Assembly: GCA_958439195.1 (NCBI GenBank)
Contig: OY288166.1
Location: 1-64,000 of the forward strand
Reading direction: 5' to 3'
Length of the DNA stretch: 64,000 nucleotides
Source: an uncultured Paracoccaceae bacterium
GTDB lineage: Bacteria; Pseudomonadota; Alphaproteobacteria; Rhodobacterales; Rhodobacteraceae
This document shows positions 15,979-24,714 of this stretch, piece after piece; within the stretch, counting starts at the first letter, position 1, and every line of letters starts with the position of its first letter. The notes beneath the pieces are model-generated. The model saw only the letters and a list, made by a program, of their open reading frames with translations, was not told the origin of the DNA and made no database searches. A program made the position numbers and the translations under genes.

Positions 15979-16455
15979 TCAGTTCGCTGTCGGGCTTGCG
16001 GTCCCTTCCAGAACCGGGGCGGCACTTGGCACCGACCGGGAAATCTCGATCCGGCGGGGCTTCAACGCTTCGGGCGTTTCACGCACCAGATCGATATGCA
16101 GCATGCCATGCTCATGCACCGCGCCCGTCACGCGCACATGATCGGCCAGCGCAAAGCGCCGCTCAAAGGCGCGGGTGGCAATACCGCGATGCAGATAGGT
16201 GGTGGTCTCCGCCTCCGGCGCCTTGCGCGCGGTCACGACCAGCGTGCCATCCTTCACCTCGACACCCAGCTCCTCGGGCGTGAACCCGGCCACGGCGATC
16301 GAGATGCGATAGGCATCCTCGGCGGTCTTTTCGATGTTATAAGGCGGATAGGTCGGCTGGGCGACATCGGTCGTCAACACCCGGTCCATCAGATCGGCGA
16401 TCCGGTCAAAACCAACGGTCGCACGGTAAAGCGGCGCAAAATCAAGGTTACGCAT
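15979..16455 (-). CDS. Small heat-shock protein (Hsp20 / IbpA family)
   Basis: The 158-residue alpha-crystallin-domain chaperone holds unfolded proteins. Signatures are YPPYNIEKTAEDAYRISIAVAGF near residue 40, LVVTARK near 74, YLHRGIATRAFERRFALAD near 88 and the C-terminal GMLHIDLVRE. The usual IbpA N terminus MRNLDFAPLYR supports a start at 16455. A GGAGG at 16465-16469 lies nine bases before that ATG but directly abuts the alternative ATG at 16464, ruling the latter out. A heat-shock-like promoter lies at 16551-16579. Confidence 0.93.
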   Translation of the reverse strand: MRNLDFAPLYRATVGFDRIADLMDRVLTTDVAQPTYPPYNIEKTAEDAYRISIAVAGFTPEELGVEVKDGTLVVTARKAPEAETTTYLHRGIATRAFERRFALADHVRVTGAVHEHGMLHIDLVRETPEALKPRRIEISRSVPSAAPVLEGTASPTAN

Positions 16456-16550
16456 AGGGGTCATCCTCCAGTGAGCGATGCTATGTTATGCCCTCCTCAT
16501 CGGACGGGCGGGGAAACACCGGCCCTGTCACAGGCACCGGCGTATCCTTG

Positions 16551-16579
16551 ATTTGGGAAAACACATCCCCCGTTTCAAG
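16551..16579 (-). promoter_or_regulatory. Putative RpoH-type promoter of hsp20
   Basis: On the minus strand CTTG (16579-16576) is followed after 18 bases by CCCAAAT (16557-16551). This resembles alphaproteobacterial heat-shock promoters (CTTG, 17-18 bases, then a C-rich/AT box) and sits about 95 bases before the hsp20 start. Confidence 0.45.
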
Positions 16580-16592
16580 ACCCCCACTCCAT

Positions 16593-16634
16593 GAACCCCA
16601 ATCCAGGAACCCCGATCCAGGAACCCTGGTCCAC
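16593..16634. repeat. Three 14-bp tandem repeats
   Basis: Units GAACCCCAATCCAG, GAACCCCGATCCAG and GAACCCTGGTCCAC follow one another directly. They lie just past the stop of the protease gene and upstream of the hsp20 promoter. Function unknown. Confidence 0.7.
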
Positions 16635-16642
16635 ACAGCACG

Positions 16643-17446
16643 CTAAGGTGCCACCTTCACGAACTTCGCCCCGCCACTGCCCCCAGAAAGAACCTTCGGC
16701 CCCGTCGCCGCACGCGGCGCGCCCGCGGCCATTTCCGCCTGCAATGCCGCCAAAGGTTCCATCAACGGCACCGCAAGCGCCACCGGCTTCCCCTCCACCA
16801 CCGCCTTGGCCGACACGACCGACACGATCCGCACCTCGCCATCCCGCATGGCAAAGACCGGTGCGCCGGACGCCCCGAATTCCACCGCACAGGTCAGCAC
16901 CATCAAATCGCTGCGCTGCGCCATGATCTCGCACACCTCTTGCAACGACGGCGCTTCCGACCGGTCCGTCGCATAGGACACGATCCCAACCTCCTCGCCC
17001 ATCCGGGGCGTCCAGTCCGTCGCAAACGGCGTCACCTGCGGCAGTCGGATCGGCTGGTCCAGCCGCAGCAATGCCAGATCCACCCCGACATTGCCCAATT
17101 CCTCGGCCACGTCGAAATCATATCCCGGATGCGCTAGCGCACGGGCCACGTTGCGATAGGCCTCTGCCCGCCCGTTCCGCCACCCCGCCAGAAACCGCAG
17201 ATCACCCTCCGCGATCCGCGCCCCCGTCTCCTTGTCATACAGGCAATGCGCCGCCGTCAGCACCAGATCATCGGCAATCAGCGCCCCGGTGCAAAACCCC
17301 CGCCCGCCCAGCTCGATCCGGCCAACCGCTTGCCACCCCTTGCCCTCCTGCACGGTCTGCAAGGCGCGCATCGTCGGCCCCTCGGCCAGCGCAGGCCCGG
17401 CGATCATCCCAAGCATGCTCGCAATCACTGGGATCAAGCCACGCAT
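16643..17446 (-). CDS. Secreted trypsin-like serine protease
   Basis: The 267-residue protein has a signal peptide (about residues 1-21, ending GPALA) and an S1-family fold. The catalytic histidine is in LTAAHC near residue 65, the aspartate in VDLALLRL near 125 and the serine in EFGASGAPVF near 195. The serine motif reads GASGAP rather than the usual GDSGGP, so specificity or activity may differ. The start at 17446 follows GGAAAGG. It should act in the periplasm. It is not in an operon. Confidence 0.88.
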   Translation of the reverse strand: MRGLIPVIASMLGMIAGPALAEGPTMRALQTVQEGKGWQAVGRIELGGRGFCTGALIADDLVLTAAHCLYDKETGARIAEGDLRFLAGWRNGRAEAYRNVARALAHPGYDFDVAEELGNVGVDLALLRLDQPIRLPQVTPFATDWTPRMGEEVGIVSYATDRSEAPSLQEVCEIMAQRSDLMVLTCAVEFGASGAPVFAMRDGEVRIVSVVSAKAVVEGKPVALAVPLMEPLAALQAEMAAGAPRAATGPKVLSGGSGGAKFVKVAP

Positions 17447-17589
17447 TCCGCACCTTTCCTTCAGGACAGCACCCCGGCTACCCCGCCATTCCGGCATAAG
17501 TTTGGCAGCCCGTCCCGCACCGGTCCAGCGACCTTGGACAAGCCCGACCAAAACCCCGCCCGACTGATGCAGAAAACCAACCAAGGCCA

Positions 17590-17611
17590 TTTCACCTTGG
17601 CCTAAATACCC
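17590..17611 (+). repeat. Head-only copy of the composite repeat
   Basis: TTTCACCTTGGC, two bases, AAATACCC differs by one base from the head of the element at 4067 and 57931. The following hairpins are missing. It lies between the divergent-free ends of the protease and glcF regions. Confidence 0.6.
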
Positions 17612-17655
17612 AATCGACCCATCCACCCCGCAACACCCGTCACACTCCGGGTGCA

Positions 17656-17706
17656 GCGCGATGTCCGCCCCGGACATCGCGCCAAATTCCTTTCTTCAAG
17701 GAATTT
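17656..17706 (-). terminator. Double hairpin at the glcF 3' end
   Basis: A 12-bp stem GCGCGATGTCCG / CGGACATCGCGC with a 3-base loop (17656-17682) is followed by AAATTCCTT-TCTTC-AAGGAATTT (17684-17706), which spans the glcF stop codon. There is no long T run. It probably protects or ends the glc operon mRNA. Confidence 0.6.
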
Positions 17707-18991
17707 CCCCCTCCAGCGCCCGTGGCTTCGGCCCCCCCGTCGCCCAGTCCAGCAATTCCACCGTATGCACCACAGGCACCCCGGTCCCCGATCCGATCTG
17801 CATCATGCAGCCGATATTCCCGGCCGAGATGACATCCGGCCCCTTCGCCTCCAGCGTGCGCACCTTGCGCGCCTTCAACTCCTTGGAAATCGCAGGCTGC
17901 AACAGGTTATACGTCCCCGCCGACCCGCAGCACAGATGGCTGTCCGCCGGTTCCACCACTTCAAATCCCACCCGCTTTAGCAAATCCTTCGGCGCAGACT
18001 TCACCTGCTGGCCATGCTGCAACGAACAGGCCGCGTGATAGGCCACACGCATCCCCTTGGCCGCCCCCTCCGGCAGGCCAATCCGCGCCAACAGTTCCGA
18101 TATATCGCAGGCCAGCCCCGCCACCCGCGCCGCATCCCCGGCCAGCGCGTCATTGCGGAACATGTGGCCGTAATCCTTGACCGTCGTGCCACAGCCGCTC
18201 GTGTTGATCACGATGGCATCCAGCCCCGCGCCATCAACCTCGGCCACAAAGGCGCGGATATTTCTGGCGGCAAAGCCATGCGCCTCATCCTCGCGCCCCA
18301 TGTGATGCGTCAATGCCCCGCAACAGCCCATGCCCGCAGGGATCACCACCTCGCATCCCAGCCGCCTGAGCAGCCGGATTGTCGCGTCGTTGATGTCGGT
18401 GTTCAGCGCCTTTTGCGCACAGCCCGTCATCAACGCCACGCGCATCTTCCGCACCCCCATAGGCGCAAAGCTCTGCGGGTCGTCATTGCGCGATACCGGC
18501 GGCACCCGCTTCGGCACCATGTCCAGCATCGCCTCCACCCGCGCATCCGGGATCAGCCGCGCAAAGGGCTTGCCGATCTTGGCCAGCAACAACGCCACCC
18601 GAAACCGCATCGGATAAGGCAACACCTTGGCCAACACAAAGCGCAGCGCCCGGTCGGTAAAGGGCCGCTTGTAGGTTGCCTCGATATGGGCGCGGGCATG
18701 GTCCACCAGATGCATGTAATGCACCCCCGACGGGCAGGTCGTCATGCAGGACAGGCAGGAAAGACAACGGTCGATATGCTTGACCACGCGCGCATCCGCC
18801 GCCCGCCCGGTCTCCAGCATCTCCTTGATCAGATAGATCCGCCCACGCGGGCTGTCCAACTCATCCCCCAGCACCTGATAGGTCGGGCAGGTCGCCGTGC
18901 AGAACCCGCAATGCACGCAAGAGCGCAAGATCTCGTTCGACCGCGCCAGCGCCGGGATCGCCAGTTGCGCGTCGGTGAAATTCGTCTGCAT
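17696..18991 (-). CDS. glcF: Glycolate oxidase iron-sulfur subunit GlcF
   Basis: The 431-residue subunit passes electrons from glycolate oxidation toward quinone. Two ferredoxin-type [4Fe-4S] motifs are visible: CVHCGFCTATCP near residue 22 and CLSCLSCMTTCP near 73. Two CCG-type domains follow (GMGCCGALTHHMG near 220 and HLCCGSAGTYN near 355). Length fits the family. It is the last gene of a leftward glcD-glcE-(membrane gene)-glcF operon, separated from glcE by an extra gene. A double hairpin ends the operon. Confidence 0.95.
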   Translation of the reverse strand: MQTNFTDAQLAIPALARSNEILRSCVHCGFCTATCPTYQVLGDELDSPRGRIYLIKEMLETGRAADARVVKHIDRCLSCLSCMTTCPSGVHYMHLVDHARAHIEATYKRPFTDRALRFVLAKVLPYPMRFRVALLLAKIGKPFARLIPDARVEAMLDMVPKRVPPVSRNDDPQSFAPMGVRKMRVALMTGCAQKALNTDINDATIRLLRRLGCEVVIPAGMGCCGALTHHMGREDEAHGFAARNIRAFVAEVDGAGLDAIVINTSGCGTTVKDYGHMFRNDALAGDAARVAGLACDISELLARIGLPEGAAKGMRVAYHAACSLQHGQQVKSAPKDLLKRVGFEVVEPADSHLCCGSAGTYNLLQPAISKELKARKVRTLEAKGPDVISAGNIGCMMQIGSGTGVPVVHTVELLDWATGGPKPRALEGEIP

Positions 18992-19000
18992 CCAGTTCCC

Positions 19001-19315
19001 TCAGGCCAAAAGAAAGAAAAGAAAGACCGCCGTCAGCGCCACCCCTGCGGCCAATGCGGGCCACATCCATCGCGGGCTGCCCGGCCGGATCACCCCCCGC
19101 AGCGCCTGCGCCAGCGCGGCCAACGCCACCGGGGCCGCCCCCAACAGCACCAGAAACCGAACGGCGTTGCCCCGGTCCGTGGCGGGATCATTCATCACCC
19201 AGACCAGCCCCAGCGCCGCTGCCGCCAAAGCCGCGCCGAGCGCCGCGCGCTCACGGGGCAACACACACAGCGACACATAAACCGCCACAGGATAGGCCAA
19301 TATCAACATCGGCAT
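19001..19315 (-). CDS. Three-helix membrane protein inside the glc operon
   Basis: The 104-residue protein MPMLILAYPVAVYVSL... has three hydrophobic helices (about residues 2-17, 22-38 or 46-64, and 80-104), with short basic loops. Its ATG overlaps the glcE stop (ATGA), and glcF starts nine bases after its stop, so it is translated between two subunits of one enzyme. No family is recognised. It may anchor the GlcDEF complex to the membrane or its electron acceptor; this is inference. Confidence 0.8.
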   Translation of the reverse strand: MPMLILAYPVAVYVSLCVLPRERAALGAALAAAALGLVWVMNDPATDRGNAVRFLVLLGAAPVALAALAQALRGVIRPGSPRWMWPALAAGVALTAVFLFFLLA

Positions 19316-20406
19316 CAGGCCGCCCCCATCAAACCGGGGTTGAAAAGTCCCTTCGGGTCGAACTTCGCCCGCAGCCCTGCCGATAGCGCGGCCAAGGCAG
19401 CAGGTTCCGGCGGAAAGGCCGGCACCGCGCCCGCCCCCCGCACCCGCGTTGCGTGGCCCGCAAAAGCCCCCAGCCGCGCCCGCATATCCACTCCCGGCTC
19501 CACGACCAACCAGACCAGCCCGCCACCCCAATCATACAGCGCCGCCTCGGCCCCGGCCCGCGCCACCAGCCCCGCCGCGTCAGACGGCGTCACCGCCAAC
19601 CGCCAGACATCGCCCGCGCGCCCGTGAAACGGCACCACATCCCGCACCGCCTGCCAGACCGCGCCATCCACGTCCTCTACCGCCCCAAACCGCGCCAGCA
19701 CCTTGGTCAATTCCCCCACCCGATAGCGGACCGATGTCTCGAACCCCTCCACCCGCAGAAACGTGCCCCAACCGGGCATATGCGCGGCCCCTGTCACGTC
19801 AAAGGGTGATCCCAGCGCCGCCGCCATCGCCGCCACGGCGCGGGCATCATCCAACCCCTCGATGCGCAGCGTTGCCCCCGTCTCCGGTGCAGGCAGCAGC
19901 TTGAAGGCCACCTCCGTGATCACCCCCAGCGTGCCCTGCGATCCGGCCAGCAGCTTGACCAGATCATAGCCCGTCACATTCTTCATCACCCGCCCGCCAT
20001 TGCGGATCACCGTCCCGGTCCCATCCACGAACCGCACCCCGATCAGGCTGTCCCGACAGGCCCCCGCCTGCACCCGCCTTGGCCCACTGGCATTGGCCGC
20101 CACCACCCCCCCGATGGTGCTTTCCCCTGTCCGTCCCAACAGCCCGCGCAGATCCGGCGGCTCGAACGGCAGGCGCTGCCCCTCTGCCATCAGCGCCGCC
20201 TCCACCTGCGCCAAAGGTGTCCCCGCCTGCACCACCAACGTCAACGCACCCGGCTCATAAAGCGTGATGCCCGCCAGCCCCCCGGTTTCCAGCACGGCAC
20301 CGGGGCCAACGACGCCAATCCCCCGCGTCCCGCCCCCGCGCAGCACAAAGGGCGCGTTGGCCACGCGCACCAGTTCCGCCAGTTCCGCCTCACTCCCCGG
20401 TCGCAT
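19315..20406 (-). CDS. glcE: Glycolate oxidase FAD-binding subunit GlcE
   Basis: The 363-residue subunit has the FAD_binding_4 fold: FVLRGGGTRGIGV near residue 20, RGLLGRTGESTIGGVVAANASGP split around residue 85-110, and VMKNVTGYDLVKLLAGSQGTLG near 140. It works with GlcD and GlcF in glycolate oxidation to glyoxylate. It lies 12 bases after the glcD stop. The start codon MRPGSEAELAEL is the only good choice. Confidence 0.94.
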   Translation of the reverse strand: MRPGSEAELAELVRVANAPFVLRGGGTRGIGVVGPGAVLETGGLAGITLYEPGALTLVVQAGTPLAQVEAALMAEGQRLPFEPPDLRGLLGRTGESTIGGVVAANASGPRRVQAGACRDSLIGVRFVDGTGTVIRNGGRVMKNVTGYDLVKLLAGSQGTLGVITEVAFKLLPAPETGATLRIEGLDDARAVAAMAAALGSPFDVTGAAHMPGWGTFLRVEGFETSVRYRVGELTKVLARFGAVEDVDGAVWQAVRDVVPFHGRAGDVWRLAVTPSDAAGLVARAGAEAALYDWGGGLVWLVVEPGVDMRARLGAFAGHATRVRGAGAVPAFPPEPAALAALSAGLRAKFDPKGLFNPGLMGAA

Positions 20407-20418
20407 CCTCGCCCTCCT

Positions 20419-21852
20419 TCAGGCCGCGCGACGGCTGGCCGTCACATACAGCGGAAACACCTTCGCCGGGTTCAACAACCAGCCGGGATCAAACACATCC
20501 TTCACCCGCAACTGCGCCTCCATATCGGCATCGGTGAACTGCACCGACATCAGGTCGCGCTTTTCCACCCCCACGCCATGTTCGCCGGTCAGGCAACCAC
20601 CCACCTCGACACACAGCCGCAGAATATCGGCGCCCAGCGCCTCCGCCAGGTCCAGATCACCGGGCTTGTTGGCGTTGAAGATGATCAAGGGATGCATGTT
20701 GCCATCGCCCGCGTGGAAAACATTCGCCACCCGCAGCCCGTATTGATCCGACAGTTCGGCAATCCGGCGCAGCACGAAGGACAGTTCCGACACCGGGATC
20801 GTGCCGTCCAGACAGATGTAATCCCCCATCTGCCCCATCGCCCCAAAGGCCGATTTCCGGCCCAGCCAGATACGCTTGGCCTCATCCTCCGACGCCGCCT
20901 CGCGGTAAGCCACCGGGTTGTGCCGCGCCGCAATCGCCTTGATCCGGGCCAATTGCTCATCAATCTCGGCGGGGCTGCCCTCTACCTCCACAATCAGCAG
21001 CGCCTCGCAATCGGGGTATCCGGCCTTGGCGAACGCCTCCGTCGCCTCGATGCACGGCCTGTCCATGAACTCGATCGCCACAGGCAACAGCCCGCCCTTG
21101 ATGATGTCGGACACACAGGCCCCCGCCACCTCGTTCGATCCAAATCCCATCAATACCGGCCGCGCCCCTTCGGGCTTGGGCAGAATGCGCAGCCACGCCT
21201 CCGTCACCACACCCAACTGCCCCTCACTCCCACAGATCACCCCCAGCAGATCAAGGCTGCCCGCATCCATATACGGCCCGCCCACCTGCACCACCTCACC
21301 CGCCATCGTGACCATCGTCACACCCAGCAGGTTGTTCGTGGTGACCCCGTATTTAAGGCAATGCGCCCCCCCGGAATTCATCCCGATATTGCCGGCAATC
21401 GCGCAGGCCAACTGGCTGGATGGGTCCGGCGCGTAAAAGAACCCGTCCGCCTCCACCGCCCCGGTAACGGAAAGGTTCGTCCGGCCCGCCTGCACACGAA
21501 TAAACCGGTTGGCATAATCCGTCTCGATCACGGCATTCATCCGCGCCACACCCAGCACCACCGCATCCGGCGTCGGCAATGACCCACCCGCCAGCGACGT
21601 GCCCGCCCCGCGCGGGATCACCTTGACCCCTTCGGCATGACAGACACGCAGAACCGCCGCCACTTCGTCGGTCGTGCGGGGCAGGACCACCGCCATCGGC
21701 AGGCAATGATAGGCCGTCAACGCATCGCAATCATAGGCCCGCGTCTCCGTCGGGTCGGTGATCAACGCATCCGCGGGCAGCACCTCAGCCAGCCGCGCGA
21801 CGATCCGCCCGCGTTTCGCCAGAACCACCGGATCGGGAAGGGGCATTTCCAT
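20419..21852 (-). CDS. glcD: Glycolate oxidase catalytic FAD subunit GlcD
   Basis: The 477-residue FAD-linked oxidase subunit oxidises glycolate. It shows PRGAGTSLAGGSLP near residue 80, the PDPSSQLACAIAGNIGMNSGG stretch near 145, VFHAGDGNMHPLI near 380 and the C-terminal GEHGVGVEKRDLM near 424. It is the first gene of the operon. An ATG two codons later (MPLPDP) is an alternative start. The promoter region carries TTGGT-N11-ACCAA over the predicted -10, suggesting control by a FadR-type regulator. Confidence 0.95.
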   Translation of the reverse strand: MEMPLPDPVVLAKRGRIVARLAEVLPADALITDPTETRAYDCDALTAYHCLPMAVVLPRTTDEVAAVLRVCHAEGVKVIPRGAGTSLAGGSLPTPDAVVLGVARMNAVIETDYANRFIRVQAGRTNLSVTGAVEADGFFYAPDPSSQLACAIAGNIGMNSGGAHCLKYGVTTNNLLGVTMVTMAGEVVQVGGPYMDAGSLDLLGVICGSEGQLGVVTEAWLRILPKPEGARPVLMGFGSNEVAGACVSDIIKGGLLPVAIEFMDRPCIEATEAFAKAGYPDCEALLIVEVEGSPAEIDEQLARIKAIAARHNPVAYREAASEDEAKRIWLGRKSAFGAMGQMGDYICLDGTIPVSELSFVLRRIAELSDQYGLRVANVFHAGDGNMHPLIIFNANKPGDLDLAEALGADILRLCVEVGGCLTGEHGVGVEKRDLMSVQFTDADMEAQLRVKDVFDPGWLLNPAKVFPLYVTASRRAA

Positions 21853-21896
21853 CGCATCGGTCCTTATACTGCCAAGATTTTCGTCACGGGCCTGAA

Positions 21897-21933
21897 TTGG
21901 TAAAAAGATATAACCAATTTACCGGGCTGACAA
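21897..21933 (-). promoter_or_regulatory. glcD promoter with TTGGT-N11-ACCAA operator
   Basis: On the minus strand TTGTCA (21933-21928) and TATCTT (21910-21905) are 17 bases apart, a good housekeeping promoter. The inverted repeat TTGGT-N11-ACCAA at 21897-21917 (extended to AATTGGT / ACCAATT) covers the -10 box, as expected for a repressor or ligand-gated regulator. The identical arrangement precedes the GntR gene at 43843. Confidence 0.7.
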
Positions 21934-21962
21934 GCGCCAATCCCGCGCCTAACCATCATCCC

Positions 21963-22652
21963 ATGACCATACCCTTCCACATCGGCAGCCTGACAGCCCC
22001 CGACCTGATCGCCGTGGCGGCCTATGTCCTGCTCTGGGTCGCCAGCGGCTGGATCATCGAAAACCCGCCCGCCCGGCATCCTTCGGTCACGGTCATAATG
22101 AAACAGTATCGCCGCGACTGGATGGGCGAATTCGTCACCCGCCAGCCCCGCATCTTTGACGCCACGCTGATCGACTCGCTGCGCCAAGGCACCGCCTTCT
22201 TCGCCTCGGCCTGCATGATCGCCATCGGCGGCGGGGTGGCGCTGATCGGCAATTCCGACCGGGTCGAAGGGCTTGCCGCCGACCTCACCCTTGGTCAGGC
22301 CGCCCCGCAGATCGAAATGAAGATCATTCTCGTCATCGCCTTCCTTGCCAATGCGCTCCTGAAATTCATCTGGGCGCATCGGCTGTTCGGCTATTGCTCC
22401 ATCCTGATGGGGGCGGTGCCGAACGATGCCAGCGATCCCAACGCCACAATCCGTGCCGGACAGGCAGCGGAAATCAACATCACCGGCGCGCGCAGCTTCA
22501 ACCGGGGCCTGCGGTCGATCTACTTCGCCCTCGGCGCGCTCGGCTGGCTCTTTGGCCCCTATGGCCTGCTCCTTGCCGGCCTTGCCAGCGCCGCCGTCCT
22601 GATGCGCCGCGAATTCGCGTCGCATTCCCGCGATGTCATGCTGAAACGGTAG
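21963..22652 (+). CDS. DUF599 family membrane protein
   Basis: The 229-residue protein has four hydrophobic helices (about residues 13-32, 72-92, 118-138 and 182-212). The DUF599 pattern appears in the WMGEFVTRQPRIFDATLIDSLRQGTAFFAS region. Inner-membrane location is clear; function is unknown for the family. It is divergent from glcD and may share that control region. Its end overlaps the 3' end of the convergent gene at 22636 by 17 bases. Confidence 0.88.
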   Translation: MTIPFHIGSLTAPDLIAVAAYVLLWVASGWIIENPPARHPSVTVIMKQYRRDWMGEFVTRQPRIFDATLIDSLRQGTAFFASACMIAIGGGVALIGNSDRVEGLAADLTLGQAAPQIEMKIILVIAFLANALLKFIWAHRLFGYCSILMGAVPNDASDPNATIRAGQAAEINITGARSFNRGLRSIYFALGALGWLFGPYGLLLAGLASAAVLMRREFASHSRDVMLKR

Positions 22653-24714
22653 GCCGCCGCGCGCCCCGCCGCCCCTCGATCAACCAGGCCGCAATCGCCA
22701 GCCCCGCCGCCAGCAGCAGCCACAGCCAGCCGGGCAACAAGGGCGCGATGGTCAGGTCTTGCGTGACATATGCCCCACGCGGGGTGATCCCCACCCAACC
22801 CCGCCCCGCCGCAGGCCGCCCCTCGCGCACCGTGCGAATATCCGGCACGCCCTCCTCCAGCCGCACGATGCCGCCATTCGTGGGCGTCACCACCGGTTCC
22901 AACACCGCGCCCGATGCAATCGTCTCTACAAACTCGCGCGGTGCCGATGGCCCCACCGCCACAACCCGCGTCAGATCGCCCTGCTCCAGCCGATACAGCC
23001 CCATCATCGGCGCCTGCCAGACCAGCTCATACCGCCCCGGTCCCACTTCGGGCATCGGCAGCACCACCACCGCCCCATCCGGCCCCGTGATCGTCAGATC
23101 ACCGGGCGGCTCTTCTGCGATGGACCGCCGCCGCACCGTCAATTCCTGCCCGGTGGTCGTGGCGGTCAACGCCTCTTCCTCCAGTTCCGGTTCCTTCAGC
23201 ATCCAATGCGCCAGCCGCCGCAACAGCTCCAACTGCGGCCCGCCGCCTTCATAGCCGCGCCCCCACAGCCAGGCGTGGTCTGACGCCAGCACCGCCACCC
23301 GCCCCTCATCCACCCGGTTCAGCACCAGAAGCGGCCGCCCATCCGCGCCCGACATAACCACCTGCCCCGCGCGCGGCACCACGTCAATCTGCCGGAACCA
23401 GCGGCCCCAGCCGCCCTCAGGCGCCAGCGCATCCAGGCCTTCCGTCACCGGATGCCGCCGCCCCAGATCGGTCAGTTCTGGGCGAAACCCGCCCTCGATC
23501 ACCCGCGCGGTCGGTTCCACCGGCAGCACATCCGCCAAAGGCGACCGCCACAGCGAATCCACCGCCCCGAATTCCGGCCCCGCCGCCACCAGCACCGTGC
23601 CGCCGTTACGCACATACTGCGCGACGTTTTCCAAATAGGACATCGGCAGGATGCCCCGCATCCTGTATCGGTCGAACACAATCAGATCGAATTCCTCGAT
23701 CTTTTCGACAAACAACTCCCGCGTCGGAAAGGCGATCAGCGACAGTTCCGTCACCGGGATCCCGTCCTGCTTTTCCGGGGGCCGCAGAATGGTGAAATGC
23801 ACCAGGTCAACCGACGCATCGGATTTCAGCAGGTTGCGCCACACCCGTTCCCCGGCATGCGGCTCGCCCGAAACCAGCAGCACCCGCAACCGATCCCGCA
23901 CCCCATTGATCTGCACCACGGCGGCATTGTTGCGATCCGTCAACTCGCCCTCCGCCGCCGGGGTCGAAAACTGCAACACGTTCATTCCGCCATGCGGCAG
24001 CGTGACGGGCAGATCCAGATCCTCGCCCACCGGCACGCGGAATGTCTGCGGCTCGCTGTCATCCACCGCAATCGTCAGGTCCACCGCACCCTCACCCGGT
24101 GCCGCGCCCTGATCTTCGATCCGCAGGGTCAGCATCACCTCTTCGCCCAGAATGGCAAAGGCCGGCGCGTTCTTCACGATCAGCCGCCGGTCCCAGTCGC
24201 TTTCGCGCCCCGTCAGCAACACATGCAATGGCGCAGGCAGCGTGGGGGCCAGTTCCACATCATGCACCTGCCCATCGGTGATGATCATCGCCCCCGCCAC
24301 CCGCGCGCGGGGTTCTTCCGACAGCAATTCCGCCAAAGCCGTCATCGCCAGCGACCCGCCATCCTCGGGCGCGTCGGCAAAGCGGCGCACCCGCAATTCG
24401 GTGTTCTCCAGCCGCGCCACCTCGGCCTCGACCCCGGCAATCGCGGCCTCTACCTGCGCCGCGCGGTCGCCCAGGCCCTGACTGGCGCTGTCATCCACCA
24501 CCAGCAGCACAATATCCGACAGCGCCGCCCGCTCCTCCTCTTGCAAGGATGGGTTCGCAATCGCCGCCAGCACCACCAGCGCCGTCAACCCCCGCAGCCA
24601 CCACCCCGACAACCCGCGCCACACCGCCACCGCCAACAGCACGGCCGCAAACCCCGCCAGCCCCCACAACACCGGCCAAGGCACCAACGGGTCCAGAACC
24701 AGCGCACCCGTCAT
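22636..24714 (-). CDS. Membrane protein with VWA / glutamine-amidotransferase-like region, MoxR cluster
   Basis: The 692-residue protein has two N-terminal helices (about residues 13-50), a VWA-like segment starting DIVLLVVDDSASQG near 67, and a middle region with LIVFDRYRMRGILP and GGTVLVAAGPEFG near 340-380 that resembles class I amidotransferase-like folds. A helix near residues 655-678 lies close to the end. It overlaps the DUF4159 gene by ATGA and is the last gene of the leftward MoxR-DUF58-DUF4159 cluster. It is likely a membrane partner acting with the MoxR ATPase; the substrate is unknown. Confidence 0.82.
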   Translation of the reverse strand: MTGALVLDPLVPWPVLWGLAGFAAVLLAVAVWRGLSGWWLRGLTALVVLAAIANPSLQEEERAALSDIVLLVVDDSASQGLGDRAAQVEAAIAGVEAEVARLENTELRVRRFADAPEDGGSLAMTALAELLSEEPRARVAGAMIITDGQVHDVELAPTLPAPLHVLLTGRESDWDRRLIVKNAPAFAILGEEVMLTLRIEDQGAAPGEGAVDLTIAVDDSEPQTFRVPVGEDLDLPVTLPHGGMNVLQFSTPAAEGELTDRNNAAVVQINGVRDRLRVLLVSGEPHAGERVWRNLLKSDASVDLVHFTILRPPEKQDGIPVTELSLIAFPTRELFVEKIEEFDLIVFDRYRMRGILPMSYLENVAQYVRNGGTVLVAAGPEFGAVDSLWRSPLADVLPVEPTARVIEGGFRPELTDLGRRHPVTEGLDALAPEGGWGRWFRQIDVVPRAGQVVMSGADGRPLLVLNRVDEGRVAVLASDHAWLWGRGYEGGGPQLELLRRLAHWMLKEPELEEEALTATTTGQELTVRRRSIAEEPPGDLTITGPDGAVVVLPMPEVGPGRYELVWQAPMMGLYRLEQGDLTRVVAVGPSAPREFVETIASGAVLEPVVTPTNGGIVRLEEGVPDIRTVREGRPAAGRGWVGITPRGAYVTQDLTIAPLLPGWLWLLLAAGLAIAAWLIEGRRGARRPTVSA

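Noticed and set aside
18014..19627. A 537-codon open frame opposite glcF and glcE
   Set aside because: Same shadow composition (His, Arg, Pro, Gln) and it crosses three real leftward genes.
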